Shown here piece by piece: positions 42,091-50,528 of a DNA stretch of 64,000 nucleotides. The notes beneath the pieces were generated by a model. The model did not search any database. It worked only from the letters and a program-made list of their open reading frames with translations, and was not told where the DNA came from. Each line of letters begins with the position of its first letter. Position 1 is the first letter of the stretch. A program made the translations under genes and the position numbers. The stretch spans positions 310,001 through 374,000 of the forward strand of contig JBDWFY010000009.1 in the NCBI GenBank assembly GCA_039976075.1, written 5' to 3'. The DNA comes from JBDWFY01 sp039976075 (GTDB lineage: Bacteria; Pseudomonadota; Alphaproteobacteria; Rhizobiales; Stappiaceae).

Positions 42091-43066
42091 GGATCGCAGG
42101 CGATTGAAGAAGCAAGAGACCAATAGTGATACCAGTATGGCAACCCGGGCTGCATGGCTGCATTATGCCGGTGGCTTGACGCAGTCAGAGGTCGCAAAAC
42201 GGTTGGGGTTGACCAGTCTCAAAGCCCATCGCCTGATCACGCGTGCCAACCAGGACGGTCTGGTCAAAGTGTTTGTTGATGGGGATGTTACCGAGTGCGT
42301 CGAACTCGAAGCAGAACTGTCAGGAAAGTATGGCCTGGACTATTGCGAAGTGGTTCCCGATTTCGATAATTCCGACCTGCCTTTGAAGGCCCTGGGCATT
42401 GCGGGTGCAAAATTTCTCAAACGAGAGATAGAGCAGGGCAAGTATTCTCTGATTGGTGTGGGTCACGGTCGTTCGCTTGCTGCGTGTGTCGATCATCTGC
42501 CGGCCATATCGGCCTCGAACACAGATTTCGTATCAATGTTGGGTGGGTTCTCGAGGAAGTTCTCGGCAAATCCACATGTCGTCATTCATAGACTTGCAGA
42601 GCGAACGGGTGGGCAGGCCTTTGTGATGCCTGTTCCGTTTTATGCAAACTCCGAAGAAGACAAGAATGTTTTGCTAAGCCAGCGCGGCATGGCGGAAGTT
42701 CTGGACATGGCGCGCAACTGCGAGCTCAAAGTTGTCGGCATCGGAACAACAGAACCGGATGCGTCACTGATCGCAACGGGGATGATTGAGCCGGATGAAT
42801 TTGAAGAAGCAAAGGCCGCCGGGGGGGTGGCAGAACTGCTGGGTCATTTTTTGAATGGCGCTGGCGAGGCAATAACGACAGCGCTCTCGGAGCGAACAAT
42901 GTCTTTGCCTCTAGCCGATGTAAAAAACTCGAAAATTGTCGCCATAGCGGGCGGCACAATGAAGATTCGTGCCATCAGGTCTGTCCTGAGAAGCCGCTTT
43001 TTAAGTGGTCTTATAACCGATGAGCGATCGGCACGGGCGCTCATGGAGCTGAGAGCCGATTGTTAA
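42089..43066 (+). CDS. SorC/DeoR-like sugar-binding transcriptional regulator
   Basis: A 325-residue SorC-family regulator: an N-terminal helix-turn-helix (LHYAGGLTQSEVAKRLGLTSLKAHRLITRANQDGLV, about 25-62) and a C-terminal NagB-like sugar-phosphate-binding domain with GVGHGRSLAACVD, LGGFSRKF and VVGIGTTEPDASLIATG. Relatives include SorC, LsrR and EryD, which respond to phosphorylated sugars or polyols. No good Shine-Dalgarno sequence precedes 42089; ATG 42137 (MATRAAWLHYAGG) is a real alternative and would place the tandem repeats wholly upstream. It reads into the transporter and catabolic genes 42 bases later and is their probable regulator. Confidence 0.88.
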   Translation: MDRRRLKKQETNSDTSMATRAAWLHYAGGLTQSEVAKRLGLTSLKAHRLITRANQDGLVKVFVDGDVTECVELEAELSGKYGLDYCEVVPDFDNSDLPLKALGIAGAKFLKREIEQGKYSLIGVGHGRSLAACVDHLPAISASNTDFVSMLGGFSRKFSANPHVVIHRLAERTGGQAFVMPVPFYANSEEDKNVLLSQRGMAEVLDMARNCELKVVGIGTTEPDASLIATGMIEPDEFEEAKAAGGVAELLGHFLNGAGEAITTALSERTMSLPLADVKNSKIVAIAGGTMKIRAIRSVLRSRFLSGLITDERSARALMELRADC

Positions 43067-43108
43067 TTCGATTATCGGCAGAAAAAGGTACTTGGGAGGA
43101 GTTCAACA

Positions 43109-44548
43109 ATGCATGAAAAAGGAAAAGATCTCGCCGAACAGTTTGTGTCGGGCAAGATTAGTCGTCGTGGCCTGTTCAGAGGCATGGCCGCGCTGGGTGT
43201 TTCTGTTTCTACCGCAGCAATATTGGTCAACGGTGCGGCAACGGATGCGCTTGCCGCCACCGACTTCGATTGGCAGAAGCACAAAGGCAAAACAGTCAAA
43301 CTACTGCTCAACAAGCATCCTTATGCTGATGCAATGATTGCCAATCTGGAAAATTTCAAAAAACTGACCGGAATGGACGTGCAGTTCGATATTTTTCCGG
43401 AGGATGTTTATTTCGACAAGGTGACCGCAGCGTTGTCGTCGGGCTCGTCTGAATATGATGCGTTCATGACGGGAGCCTACATGACCTGGACCTATGGTCC
43501 TGCTGGTTGGATTGACGATCTGAATGAGTATATCGGCGATTCAGAAAAGACGAATCCAAACTACAACTGGGATGATATGTTGGAAGGCGTGCGTTCTTCC
43601 TGCGCGTGGAACGGCAAGCCTGGTGGTGCGCTTGGATCTCCCGACGCAAAGCAATGGTGCATCCCTTGGGGATATGAGCAGAACAACCTCTCCTATAATG
43701 TCGATATGCTGAAGTCAGCCGATATTGCTGTGCCGAAGAATATTGACGAATTGGTTGAAGCCGCCGCCGCTCTGACAAAGGATGGAAATTATGGAATTGG
43801 TGTGCGTGGTTCGCGCTCCTGGGCCACCATCCATCCGGGATTCCTTTCCGGTTATGCCAACTTTGGTCAGAAAGATCTGAACGTATCGGCTGACGGAAAA
43901 CTTTCAGCGGCAATGAACACGGATGTTTCCAAGGAATATCACGAGAAGTGGGTCGGTATGATCCAGAATAGCGGCGCTAAAGATTGGGCAACGCATACCT
44001 GGTATCAGGTGGGCACGGATCTCGGTGCCGGGAAGTCCGCGATGATCTTTGACGCAGACATCCTTGGTTACTTCATGAATGGCGGCGACAACAAAATGGC
44101 CGGTAAGCTTGCTTATGCTCCGTTTGCCGCCAATCCCGATGCTCCGGCGCCAACGCCTAATATCTGGATCTGGTCGCTTGCAATGGCATCAGCAGGCAAG
44201 CAGAAGGACGCGACTTGGTACTTCCTGCAATGGGCCTCAGGTCCGGAGCATGGTCTGTTTGGCGCAACAAAGATGGATTTCGTGAACCCTGTACGCAAGT
44301 CCGTCTGGGCTGATGAAATGTTCCGCGAGCGTCTCAACAAGAACTATCCGGGCTATGTTGAAATGCACGATGTTTCAGCTCCCGGCGCAAAAATCCAGTT
44401 CACTGCTCAGCCGCTGTTCTTCGACCTGACGACAGAATGGGCGTCCATGATGCAGAAAATGGTGGCCAAGGAAGTGCCCGTCGACGAGGGGCTCGGTCAG
44501 CTCGAAGAGAGTGTCAATAGACAGCTCATTGAGGCTGGATTGGGATAA
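43109..44548 (+). CDS. Extracellular sugar/polyol-binding protein (family 1) with Tat signal
   Basis: A 479-residue SBP_bac_1 protein. GKISRRGLFRGMAALGVSVSTAAIL near residues 15-40 is a twin-arginine signal with an unusually long n-region, ending around ALAA. The mature part shows VKLLLNKHPYADAMIANLENFKKLTGMDV and YFDKVTAALSSGSSEYDAFM, as in maltose/glycerol-3-phosphate-type binding proteins. Two Cys (SSCAWN, QWCIPWG) may pair. GGGAGGAG precedes the ATG. It supplies the permease pair at 44934-46725. Export in folded form may reflect a cofactor or fold stability; the ligand is likely a small polyol or sugar. Confidence 0.9.
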   Translation: MHEKGKDLAEQFVSGKISRRGLFRGMAALGVSVSTAAILVNGAATDALAATDFDWQKHKGKTVKLLLNKHPYADAMIANLENFKKLTGMDVQFDIFPEDVYFDKVTAALSSGSSEYDAFMTGAYMTWTYGPAGWIDDLNEYIGDSEKTNPNYNWDDMLEGVRSSCAWNGKPGGALGSPDAKQWCIPWGYEQNNLSYNVDMLKSADIAVPKNIDELVEAAAALTKDGNYGIGVRGSRSWATIHPGFLSGYANFGQKDLNVSADGKLSAAMNTDVSKEYHEKWVGMIQNSGAKDWATHTWYQVGTDLGAGKSAMIFDADILGYFMNGGDNKMAGKLAYAPFAANPDAPAPTPNIWIWSLAMASAGKQKDATWYFLQWASGPEHGLFGATKMDFVNPVRKSVWADEMFRERLNKNYPGYVEMHDVSAPGAKIQFTAQPLFFDLTTEWASMMQKMVAKEVPVDEGLGQLEESVNRQLIEAGLG

Positions 44549-44571
44549 TCCTCCTCCCAATTTAATCCTCC

Positions 44572-44600
44572 GAACTCGCCGCCTGATTGGCGGCGGGTTC
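44572..44600 (+). other. Stable hairpin after the binding-protein gene
   Basis: GAACTCGCCGCC (44572-44583) pairs with GGCGGCGGGTTC (44589-44600): 12 pairs with one G-T and a 5-base loop. It starts 24 bases after the stop. No T-run follows, so it probably protects the upstream mRNA or slows read-through. Confidence 0.75.
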
Positions 44601-44933
44601 AATCAGTCAAAGACATGATTGTTAGAAGAGCAGGGTCGCAATCCTGGTTGCGATTGACGACGGAGGTTTGTCCTCCGATCAGACACAACTCTTCAGTCTG
44701 AAGTGTGGAACATAATCTGTTCAAGTGGCTTCTATGTCAGACAAGATTATGCGCCAGTTAGTTGAAATTCGAGCGTTTGCTTATCACTCAGAAGGTTCAA
44801 ACTGAGGGGAAAGCGCTCCGGAGCAATGCCTGAGAACGCCGTATCGGGTGATCTGCTTCAAGTCTTTGTTTAATAGCGTATCCTTATCGCCAAGGGGCGT
44901 GAGACTTTAAGGGATAGGCATTAGGGGCTTTTG
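44601..44933 (+). other. Structured non-coding spacer inside the polyol cluster
   Basis: No gene is seen in this 333-base stretch, although all other gaps downstream in the cluster are under 60 bases. Successive inverted repeats occur: TCGCAA/TTGCGA (44636-44653), CGGAGG/CCTCCG (44661-44677) and CATAATCT/AGATTATG (44711-44718 and 44744-44751). It could be a regulatory RNA leader or hold a second promoter for the permease and catabolic genes. Confidence 0.45.
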
Positions 44934-45857
44934 ATGACCGCAGCAGTAGTTGGCACAAAAAAAACAAAGCGTTTTCGGGTTGGAAAGAGGTTTCTGCCTT
45001 ATCTGCTGAGCCTGCCGGCTTTGTTGGTTTGCATTGGCATACTGGTGCCGTTTGTGACGGCAATTTATTATTCATTGCAGCGATTTCGACTGAGCCAGCC
45101 TTGGGCTCAAAAAATGAACTGGGGCGAGAACTACCTTAACTTTCTGACAGATCCAGGGTTCTGGAATACGCTGCAGGTATCGTTGGTTTATGCGTTCCTG
45201 ACAGTAACATTGGAACTGATTTTCGGATTGGCCATTGCTCTACTGCTGCAAAAGCGAAGCACCATAAACAACTTTGTTTCCATTATGTTGTTGATGCCGT
45301 TGATGACAGCGCCTGCGCTTGCCGCGTTGATGTTCAAATTGATGACCAATCCCGGTTTCGGAATTTTGAGCTATTTGTTGACACTCGTCGGCGTCGAAGA
45401 TTTTCGGTGGGGCTCGGCACCAAGTTCAGCTTTGTTCACGGTAATTCTGGTCGATATCTGGGTCTATACCCCGTTCATCATGATCTTGCTGCTGGCCGGT
45501 CTCAGGTCTTTGCCCAAACAGCCGTTCGAGGCAGCCGCGCTTGATGGGGTCCCGCGCGTGCAACAATTCTGGCGTATCACTCTGCCGATGCTGACGCCGT
45601 ACATTCTGACTGCGACCCTGTTTCGTTTGCTGGAATCCATTCAGCAATTCGACATCATCTACGCCATGACCCAGGGTGGGCCTGGCGACACCCTGACGGT
45701 GTTTCAGGTCGAAGCCTATCTCAACTTCTTTCAATCCACCAATGTGGGACGATCCGCAGCCCTGCTTATGATCCTCTGGGCCATCACGTTCTTCATTTCA
45801 AATATATTTATCAAGAACTGGTTGCGTTTGCGCGAAAAAGCGCGCGGTGAAACGTAG
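44934..45857 (+). CDS. Sugar/polyol ABC permease, MalF/UgpA-like
   Basis: A 307-residue CUT1-type permease with six helices (first at about 24-45). The EAA loop that contacts the ATPases is EAAALDGVPRVQQFWRITLPMLTPYI. AGGGG lies eight bases before ATG 44934. Its stop falls just before the next permease start. It resembles GlpP of the rhizobial GlpSTPQV glycerol transporter in arrangement, but assignment to a substrate is inference. Confidence 0.9.
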   Translation: MTAAVVGTKKTKRFRVGKRFLPYLLSLPALLVCIGILVPFVTAIYYSLQRFRLSQPWAQKMNWGENYLNFLTDPGFWNTLQVSLVYAFLTVTLELIFGLAIALLLQKRSTINNFVSIMLLMPLMTAPALAALMFKLMTNPGFGILSYLLTLVGVEDFRWGSAPSSALFTVILVDIWVYTPFIMILLLAGLRSLPKQPFEAAALDGVPRVQQFWRITLPMLTPYILTATLFRLLESIQQFDIIYAMTQGGPGDTLTVFQVEAYLNFFQSTNVGRSAALLMILWAITFFISNIFIKNWLRLREKARGET

Positions 45858-45867
45858 GGAACCCCAC

Positions 45868-46725
45868 ATGGAAAACACGTCCACGCTAGAAAAGACATTG
45901 CGGGCAGCGGCCATGATCGTGGTCGTTCTGTTCTTCATGTTTCCGATATTCTGGATCATCCTGATGTCGTTTCAGACCAACGAAACAATTTTGCGGGTGC
46001 CTCCTTCTATGGTCTTCACGCCGACACTTGAAAACTACGTTGCCTTGATCACAGGGGAGCTGAAAACGAGCGCTGCCAATCTGAAAATCGAATTTATGGG
46101 AAATTTGTTCAATTCGGTATTCCTGTCGGTTGCCTCGGTTGGGGTGGCTCTTCTGCTTGGAGTTCCGGCGGCTTATGCATTTGCGCGCTTCAAGTTCAAA
46201 GGATCAGAGGACATCGCATTTACATTGCTGTCCTTCAAATTCGCACCGCCTCTGCTCGTACTTCTGCCGCTGACTTTGTATTTTCAAAAGATGGGACTGG
46301 CCAATACCTACATCGGCCTTATTTGGGTCTATCAACTCATTAGCCTGCCTCTCATTTTGTGGATCGTCCGCGGCTACTTTGAAGATATCTCCCCTGATGT
46401 TGAATATGCCTATCGGATTGCCGGCCATTCCTGGTTTGCGACTTTCAGAAAAATTGCGCTGCCACTCGCAGGTCCGGGAATTGCCGCTGCCGGTTTGCTC
46501 GCGTTCATCTTCTCGTGGAACAATTTCATTTTTGCGCTCGTTTTGGCATCCGCAGACAAGCAACCGGTCACCGTCGGTGCGTTGGCATTTATCACGGCTT
46601 CCGGCATTCAATACGGACAGATAGCAGCTGCAATTGTTCTCTCCATTGCACCCACTCTTGCATTAGCTCTATACGCGCAGAAATACCTCGTTGAAGGCCT
46701 TTCGCTGGGCGCGGTGAAAGGATAA
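45868..46725 (+). CDS. Sugar/polyol ABC permease, MalG/UgpE-like
   Basis: A 285-residue second permease with six helices. It has FPIFWIILMSFQTNETIL near the start and an EAA-type loop EYAYRIAGHSWFATFRKIALPLAGPGI in which the usual EAA is replaced by EYAYRIAG. ATG 45868 (TAGGGA seven bases upstream) is preferred to an overlapping GTG at 45847. Forms a heterodimeric channel with the preceding permease. Confidence 0.9.
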   Translation: MENTSTLEKTLRAAAMIVVVLFFMFPIFWIILMSFQTNETILRVPPSMVFTPTLENYVALITGELKTSAANLKIEFMGNLFNSVFLSVASVGVALLLGVPAAYAFARFKFKGSEDIAFTLLSFKFAPPLLVLLPLTLYFQKMGLANTYIGLIWVYQLISLPLILWIVRGYFEDISPDVEYAYRIAGHSWFATFRKIALPLAGPGIAAAGLLAFIFSWNNFIFALVLASADKQPVTVGALAFITASGIQYGQIAAAIVLSIAPTLALALYAQKYLVEGLSLGAVKG

Positions 46726-46729
46726 TCCC

Positions 46730-47848
46730 ATGGCGACGCTTGAATTCAGAAATCTCGTCAAACGATACAAGAATGAAACCGTTCTCGACAATATTTCGTT
46801 GAACATACGCGATGGCGAGAGACTGGTGCTGTTTGGTCCGTCGGGCGCCGGTAAGACAGTTCTTCTGCGACTTGTTTCCGGGGTGATCGAACCGGAAGAG
46901 GGGAGCATTCTCATAGATGGCAACGATGTCGCTGATGTTGACCCAGAAGATAGAGGGGTGGGCATGGCCTTTCAGAACTTTGCCCTTTTCCCGCATATGT
47001 CGGCGTTTGAGAATATCGCAACTCCACTGAGAGCACGCAAGCAAGCCAAAGCGGTGTTGCAGGCCGGGGTCGAGCAGATATCAAAACTTCTGAAGATTGA
47101 TCACGTGCTGTCACACGCGCCAAGGGCGTTGTCGAACGGACAGAAACAACGGACTGCGCTGGCCAGAGCGTTGGTTGGCTCCCCACCAATCTTGTTGCTC
47201 GATGATCCCCTGAGAAATGTCGATGCAAAGCTGAGATTCGAGATGCGGTTGGAGTTACCGCGTCTGCTGGCGGATCAGAATGCGACAGTTGTTTATGTCA
47301 CACAGGACTACAAGGAAGCGATGGCATTGGGTGACCGGATTGCGGTGATGGCAGAGGGGAAAATTCAGCAACTTGGCACGCCGGAAGATATCTATCTCAG
47401 TCCGGCGACTATCGAGATTGCCCGATTGTTCGGGGATCCCACCATTAATCTGCTGGACGTACAGCCAACAGTCAGCGGGGAGGATGTCTCAGCGGAGATT
47501 TCGGGTGTAAAGATTCCTCTCCCCAAAGGCGACAAATCCGCATTGTCCAAACCGTGCGTTTTAGGACTGCGTCCAGAATCACTGCGTTTTGTTTCTGCCG
47601 ATGCTCCGGGTGCTATTCCGGTGTCAATCGAAGCAGAGACACCGCTCAACGAGAAGACAGTGACGCTCGCAACAACGGCCGGAGGGCGTGAGGTTCTGAT
47701 ATCCCGGCCTGCCGGAACTGACGGGGTTTCCGAAGGAGACGCTTTCATCTCAGTCGATAGCCGCTCTGTCCTGATATTCGACAAGGGGACCGGGCACATC
47801 GTGCCAGCCTCCCTTGCGAACCAGCTTGGCCAAGGAGAAGCAGCATGA
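46730..47848 (+). CDS. ABC ATPase, GlpS-like, with non-canonical catalytic residues
   Basis: A 372-residue CUT1 ATPase: NBD (1-235) and C-terminal regulatory OB-type domain (about 240-372). Walker A GPSGAGKT (36-43) and the Q-loop Gln82 are intact. The signature is LSNGQ (134-138), the Walker B Glu is Asp159 (LLLDDP) and the switch His is replaced by Gln192 (VTQDY). These three changes suggest a weakly hydrolytic subunit that works only with its partner. It is four bases after the permease and overlaps the next ATPase gene by four bases. Paired unequal ATPases are known for the rhizobial GlpS/GlpT glycerol transporter. Confidence 0.88.
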   Translation: MATLEFRNLVKRYKNETVLDNISLNIRDGERLVLFGPSGAGKTVLLRLVSGVIEPEEGSILIDGNDVADVDPEDRGVGMAFQNFALFPHMSAFENIATPLRARKQAKAVLQAGVEQISKLLKIDHVLSHAPRALSNGQKQRTALARALVGSPPILLLDDPLRNVDAKLRFEMRLELPRLLADQNATVVYVTQDYKEAMALGDRIAVMAEGKIQQLGTPEDIYLSPATIEIARLFGDPTINLLDVQPTVSGEDVSAEISGVKIPLPKGDKSALSKPCVLGLRPESLRFVSADAPGAIPVSIEAETPLNEKTVTLATTAGGREVLISRPAGTDGVSEGDAFISVDSRSVLIFDKGTGHIVPASLANQLGQGEAA

Positions 47849-48969
47849 CTTCTCCCCTGCTGGCGCTGCAAAACATCGACAAATTCTATGGTCCTGTGGA
47901 TGTTGGCGTGCACGCCGTGAAAAACCTGAATATGACGGTGCAAAGGGGCGAAATCATCGCTTTGCTGGGTTCCTCAGGTTGCGGTAAAACCTCAACCCTT
48001 CGCATGATTGCCGGATTCGAGAATGTGTCCCGCGGCAGTATCACGATTGATGGTCGGGCCATACACGAACTTGCCCCTGTGAAACGTCGTGTGGCCATGG
48101 CGTTCGAAGGCTATTCGCTTTATCCCCCTCTCACCGTTCGCGACAACATCGCCTTTGCCTTGAAATCGGCGAAACTTTCAGCTGCGGAAGTTGCGGAAAA
48201 AGTCAAAGAAGTGGCTGGGATGTTGGAGATTGTCGATATTCTGGATCGCTTTCCAAGTTCGATTTCCGGCGGGCAACAGCAACGGGTATCTCTGGGCCGC
48301 GCATTGATCCGAAATGCAGATTTGCATCTGCTTGACGAACCAATGGGACAACTCGAGCCGCAACTCAGGGCCATTCTCAGGGGACGCATAAAACATTTCA
48401 TCAAGGAACGGGAGCTGACTGCGATCCTGGTAACCCACGATCAGACCGAGGCAAACGCTTTGGCAGACAGAATTGCAGTCATGGAGGATGGTGTATTGGA
48501 GCAATTCGATACACCGGAGATGATCAAAGTCAGACCGGCAAATCTTTTCACCGGAACCTTTGTCGGTGAGCCCCCCATGAATGTGTTCGATGCGACGGTG
48601 ACAAGTGCTGGCGATAGCATTGAATTCAGTTTGAATGACAAATCCAAGCTGACCTATCGCGCTGCAGATTTTTCACCGCAGGTTTTAAAAACTCTCCTCA
48701 ATCTGGAGCAGGTCGTTGTCGGCGTTCGACCCTATTCCGTCCGCCGGTCTGACACCGGAGCCGAAGCGGTTGTGTCGGTCAAGCAATGGCTGGGAGATCA
48801 GACCCACATAGCGACGGAATTTGCTGGCGGCGCTCTGGTTTTGGTGGAGCATGACAGAAGCGAGGCTATGCCTGGTGATGTGATCAAAATCGCACTCGAT
48901 CCAAGCAGCCTGCATATGTTCCATCGTGAGTCGGGCACGGCAATTTCTCATGGTGCGGAGCTTGCTTGA
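47845..48969 (+). CDS. ABC ATPase, GlpT-like partner
   Basis: A 374-residue CUT1 ATPase. Walker A GSSGCGKT (42-49), signature ISGGQQQR, Walker B Glu165 (HLLDEP) and His198 (VTHDQ) are intact, but the Q-loop Gln is Glu88 (MAFEGYSLYP) and the D-loop reads GQLEP instead of SALDA. The C-terminal part (about 240-374) is the regulatory domain. With the preceding subunit it would form one normal and one degenerate ATP site. Starts and stops overlap both neighbours, so subunit synthesis is coupled. Confidence 0.88.
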   Translation: MTSPLLALQNIDKFYGPVDVGVHAVKNLNMTVQRGEIIALLGSSGCGKTSTLRMIAGFENVSRGSITIDGRAIHELAPVKRRVAMAFEGYSLYPPLTVRDNIAFALKSAKLSAAEVAEKVKEVAGMLEIVDILDRFPSSISGGQQQRVSLGRALIRNADLHLLDEPMGQLEPQLRAILRGRIKHFIKERELTAILVTHDQTEANALADRIAVMEDGVLEQFDTPEMIKVRPANLFTGTFVGEPPMNVFDATVTSAGDSIEFSLNDKSKLTYRAADFSPQVLKTLLNLEQVVVGVRPYSVRRSDTGAEAVVSVKQWLGDQTHIATEFAGGALVLVEHDRSEAMPGDVIKIALDPSSLHMFHRESGTAISHGAELA

Positions 48970-50528
48970 TGAAAGATGTAATCATCGGGATTGACGCAGG
49001 AACCTCAGTCATAAAGTCAGTGGCATTTGATCTCAACGGCAGGCAGATCGAGTCCCATTCAATCCCAAATTCCTATGAAACACTACCGGGTGGTGGTTCG
49101 GTACAGGACATGTCCAGAACCTGGTCAGATACCGCTGAAACTGTGCGCGGTCTCATACAAAAGCTTCCCGATCTGGCGAGCCGCGTAGCTGCAATTTCTG
49201 TGACCGGGCAGGGGGATGGCACTTGGCTGATCGATAAAAATGGTGAACCGTCCGGTCCGGGATGGCTATGGCTTGATGCCAGGGCAGCTTCTTTGGTGAA
49301 TGAGCTGCGGTCTTCTCAGGAAGACGAAGCGCGATTCAACATCACCGCAACGGGTTTGGCGTCCTGTCAACAAGGTCCGCAGTTGAAATGGATGCAACAG
49401 AACGATCCCGATTTGTTGCACAGAAGCAAGTTTGCAATGCACTGCAAAGATTGGCTCTATTTCAAACTCACCGGCAGAGTGGGAACCGATCCCTCTGAAG
49501 GAAATTTCAGTTTCGGTGATTTTCGAACCCGGCAATATAATGACGATGTCATTGAGTTTTTCGGCCTCAAAAAATTCAAACACCTGATCCCGGAAATGAT
49601 CGACGGGGCGGCGGAATATGACGCGCTGTCGCCTGAAGCATCCCGCCAAACCGGGCTTCTGCAGGGAACGCCCGTTACATTGGGATTTGTCGATGTCATC
49701 TGCACGGCCCTTGGAGCCGGGCTCTATGAGGAAAACGCAGATATCGGATGCACGGTTGTCGGATCAACCGGCATGCATATGCGACTTGTGCCTGATCCAG
49801 GTGCAGTAGAACTCAATTCGGCCCGCACCGGATACACAATGCAAATGCCAATACCCGGTGTGTTGGCGCAAATGCAATCCAACATGGCATCGACGCTGAA
49901 TATAGACTGGCTGTTGGATGTTGCCGTGGATCTGCTGGGTTCACTGGGCATTGAAAAGTCTCGACCGGACCTCATTCCTCATATTGACCGATGGCTGGCT
50001 GAAGCCAAGCCTGCCTCGACAATCTACCAACCCTACATATCGGAGGCTGGAGAGCGCGGACCTTTTGTGGACGAAAATGCGAGAGCCGGCTTCACCGGCT
50101 TGTCAACCAAACATCGTTTTGGTGACCTGTTGCGTAGCGTCGTCGAGGGTATCGCTTTTGCCGGTCGGGACTGTTATGCGGCGATGGGTTCGACGCCGAG
50201 CGAAATTCGGGTAACAGGTGGCGCGGCACGCAGCGAGCAATTGCGCACTGTATTTGGTGCTGTTTTGCATTCAAACATTCGCACTTCGTCCAGAAAAGAA
50301 GCAGGAGCAGCCGGGGCAGCGATGATCGCTGCTGTTGCCATTGGACAGTATCCCAGCATGAAAGCGTGTGCGGATGACTGGGTAACCCCTTTGCTGGGCG
50401 ACGTTGAACAACCTAAGCCGGCCCTGACTGAAACCTACGATGCGTATTTTGATTCCTATCTGGCTGCGCGAGCCGCGCTGTCGCCAGTTTGGAGTGCAAT
50501 GGCCACAAGTAGAGGAACAAGTGTGTGA
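48969..50528 (+). CDS. FGGY-family carbohydrate kinase, erythritol kinase (EryA)-like
   Basis: A 519-residue FGGY kinase. The N-terminal phosphate loop is IGIDAGTSVIKSVAFDL; VTGQGDGTWLID and WLWLDARA follow, with CKDWLYFKLTG, a DPSEGNFSFGDFRTR stretch, VGSTGMHMR and the C-terminal FGGY-type VTGGAARSEQLR. The CQQGPQLKWMQQ, SEAGERGPFVD and EAGAAGAAMIAAVAIGQYP segments are those I associate with EryA of Brucella and rhizobia, which phosphorylates erythritol. GGAG lies eight bases before ATG 48969; TGATG joins it to the ATPase gene. Erythritol itself is not assured, since no eryC-type isomerase is in the window. Confidence 0.82.
   Translation: MKDVIIGIDAGTSVIKSVAFDLNGRQIESHSIPNSYETLPGGGSVQDMSRTWSDTAETVRGLIQKLPDLASRVAAISVTGQGDGTWLIDKNGEPSGPGWLWLDARAASLVNELRSSQEDEARFNITATGLASCQQGPQLKWMQQNDPDLLHRSKFAMHCKDWLYFKLTGRVGTDPSEGNFSFGDFRTRQYNDDVIEFFGLKKFKHLIPEMIDGAAEYDALSPEASRQTGLLQGTPVTLGFVDVICTALGAGLYEENADIGCTVVGSTGMHMRLVPDPGAVELNSARTGYTMQMPIPGVLAQMQSNMASTLNIDWLLDVAVDLLGSLGIEKSRPDLIPHIDRWLAEAKPASTIYQPYISEAGERGPFVDENARAGFTGLSTKHRFGDLLRSVVEGIAFAGRDCYAAMGSTPSEIRVTGGAARSEQLRTVFGAVLHSNIRTSSRKEAGAAGAAMIAAVAIGQYPSMKACADDWVTPLLGDVEQPKPALTETYDAYFDSYLAARAALSPVWSAMATSRGTSV

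Noticed and set aside
48969..50528. LsrK (autoinducer-2 kinase), prompted by the SorC/LsrR-like regulator
   Set aside because: The sequence segments match EryA better, and no lsrF, lsrG or lsrB-type genes are present.
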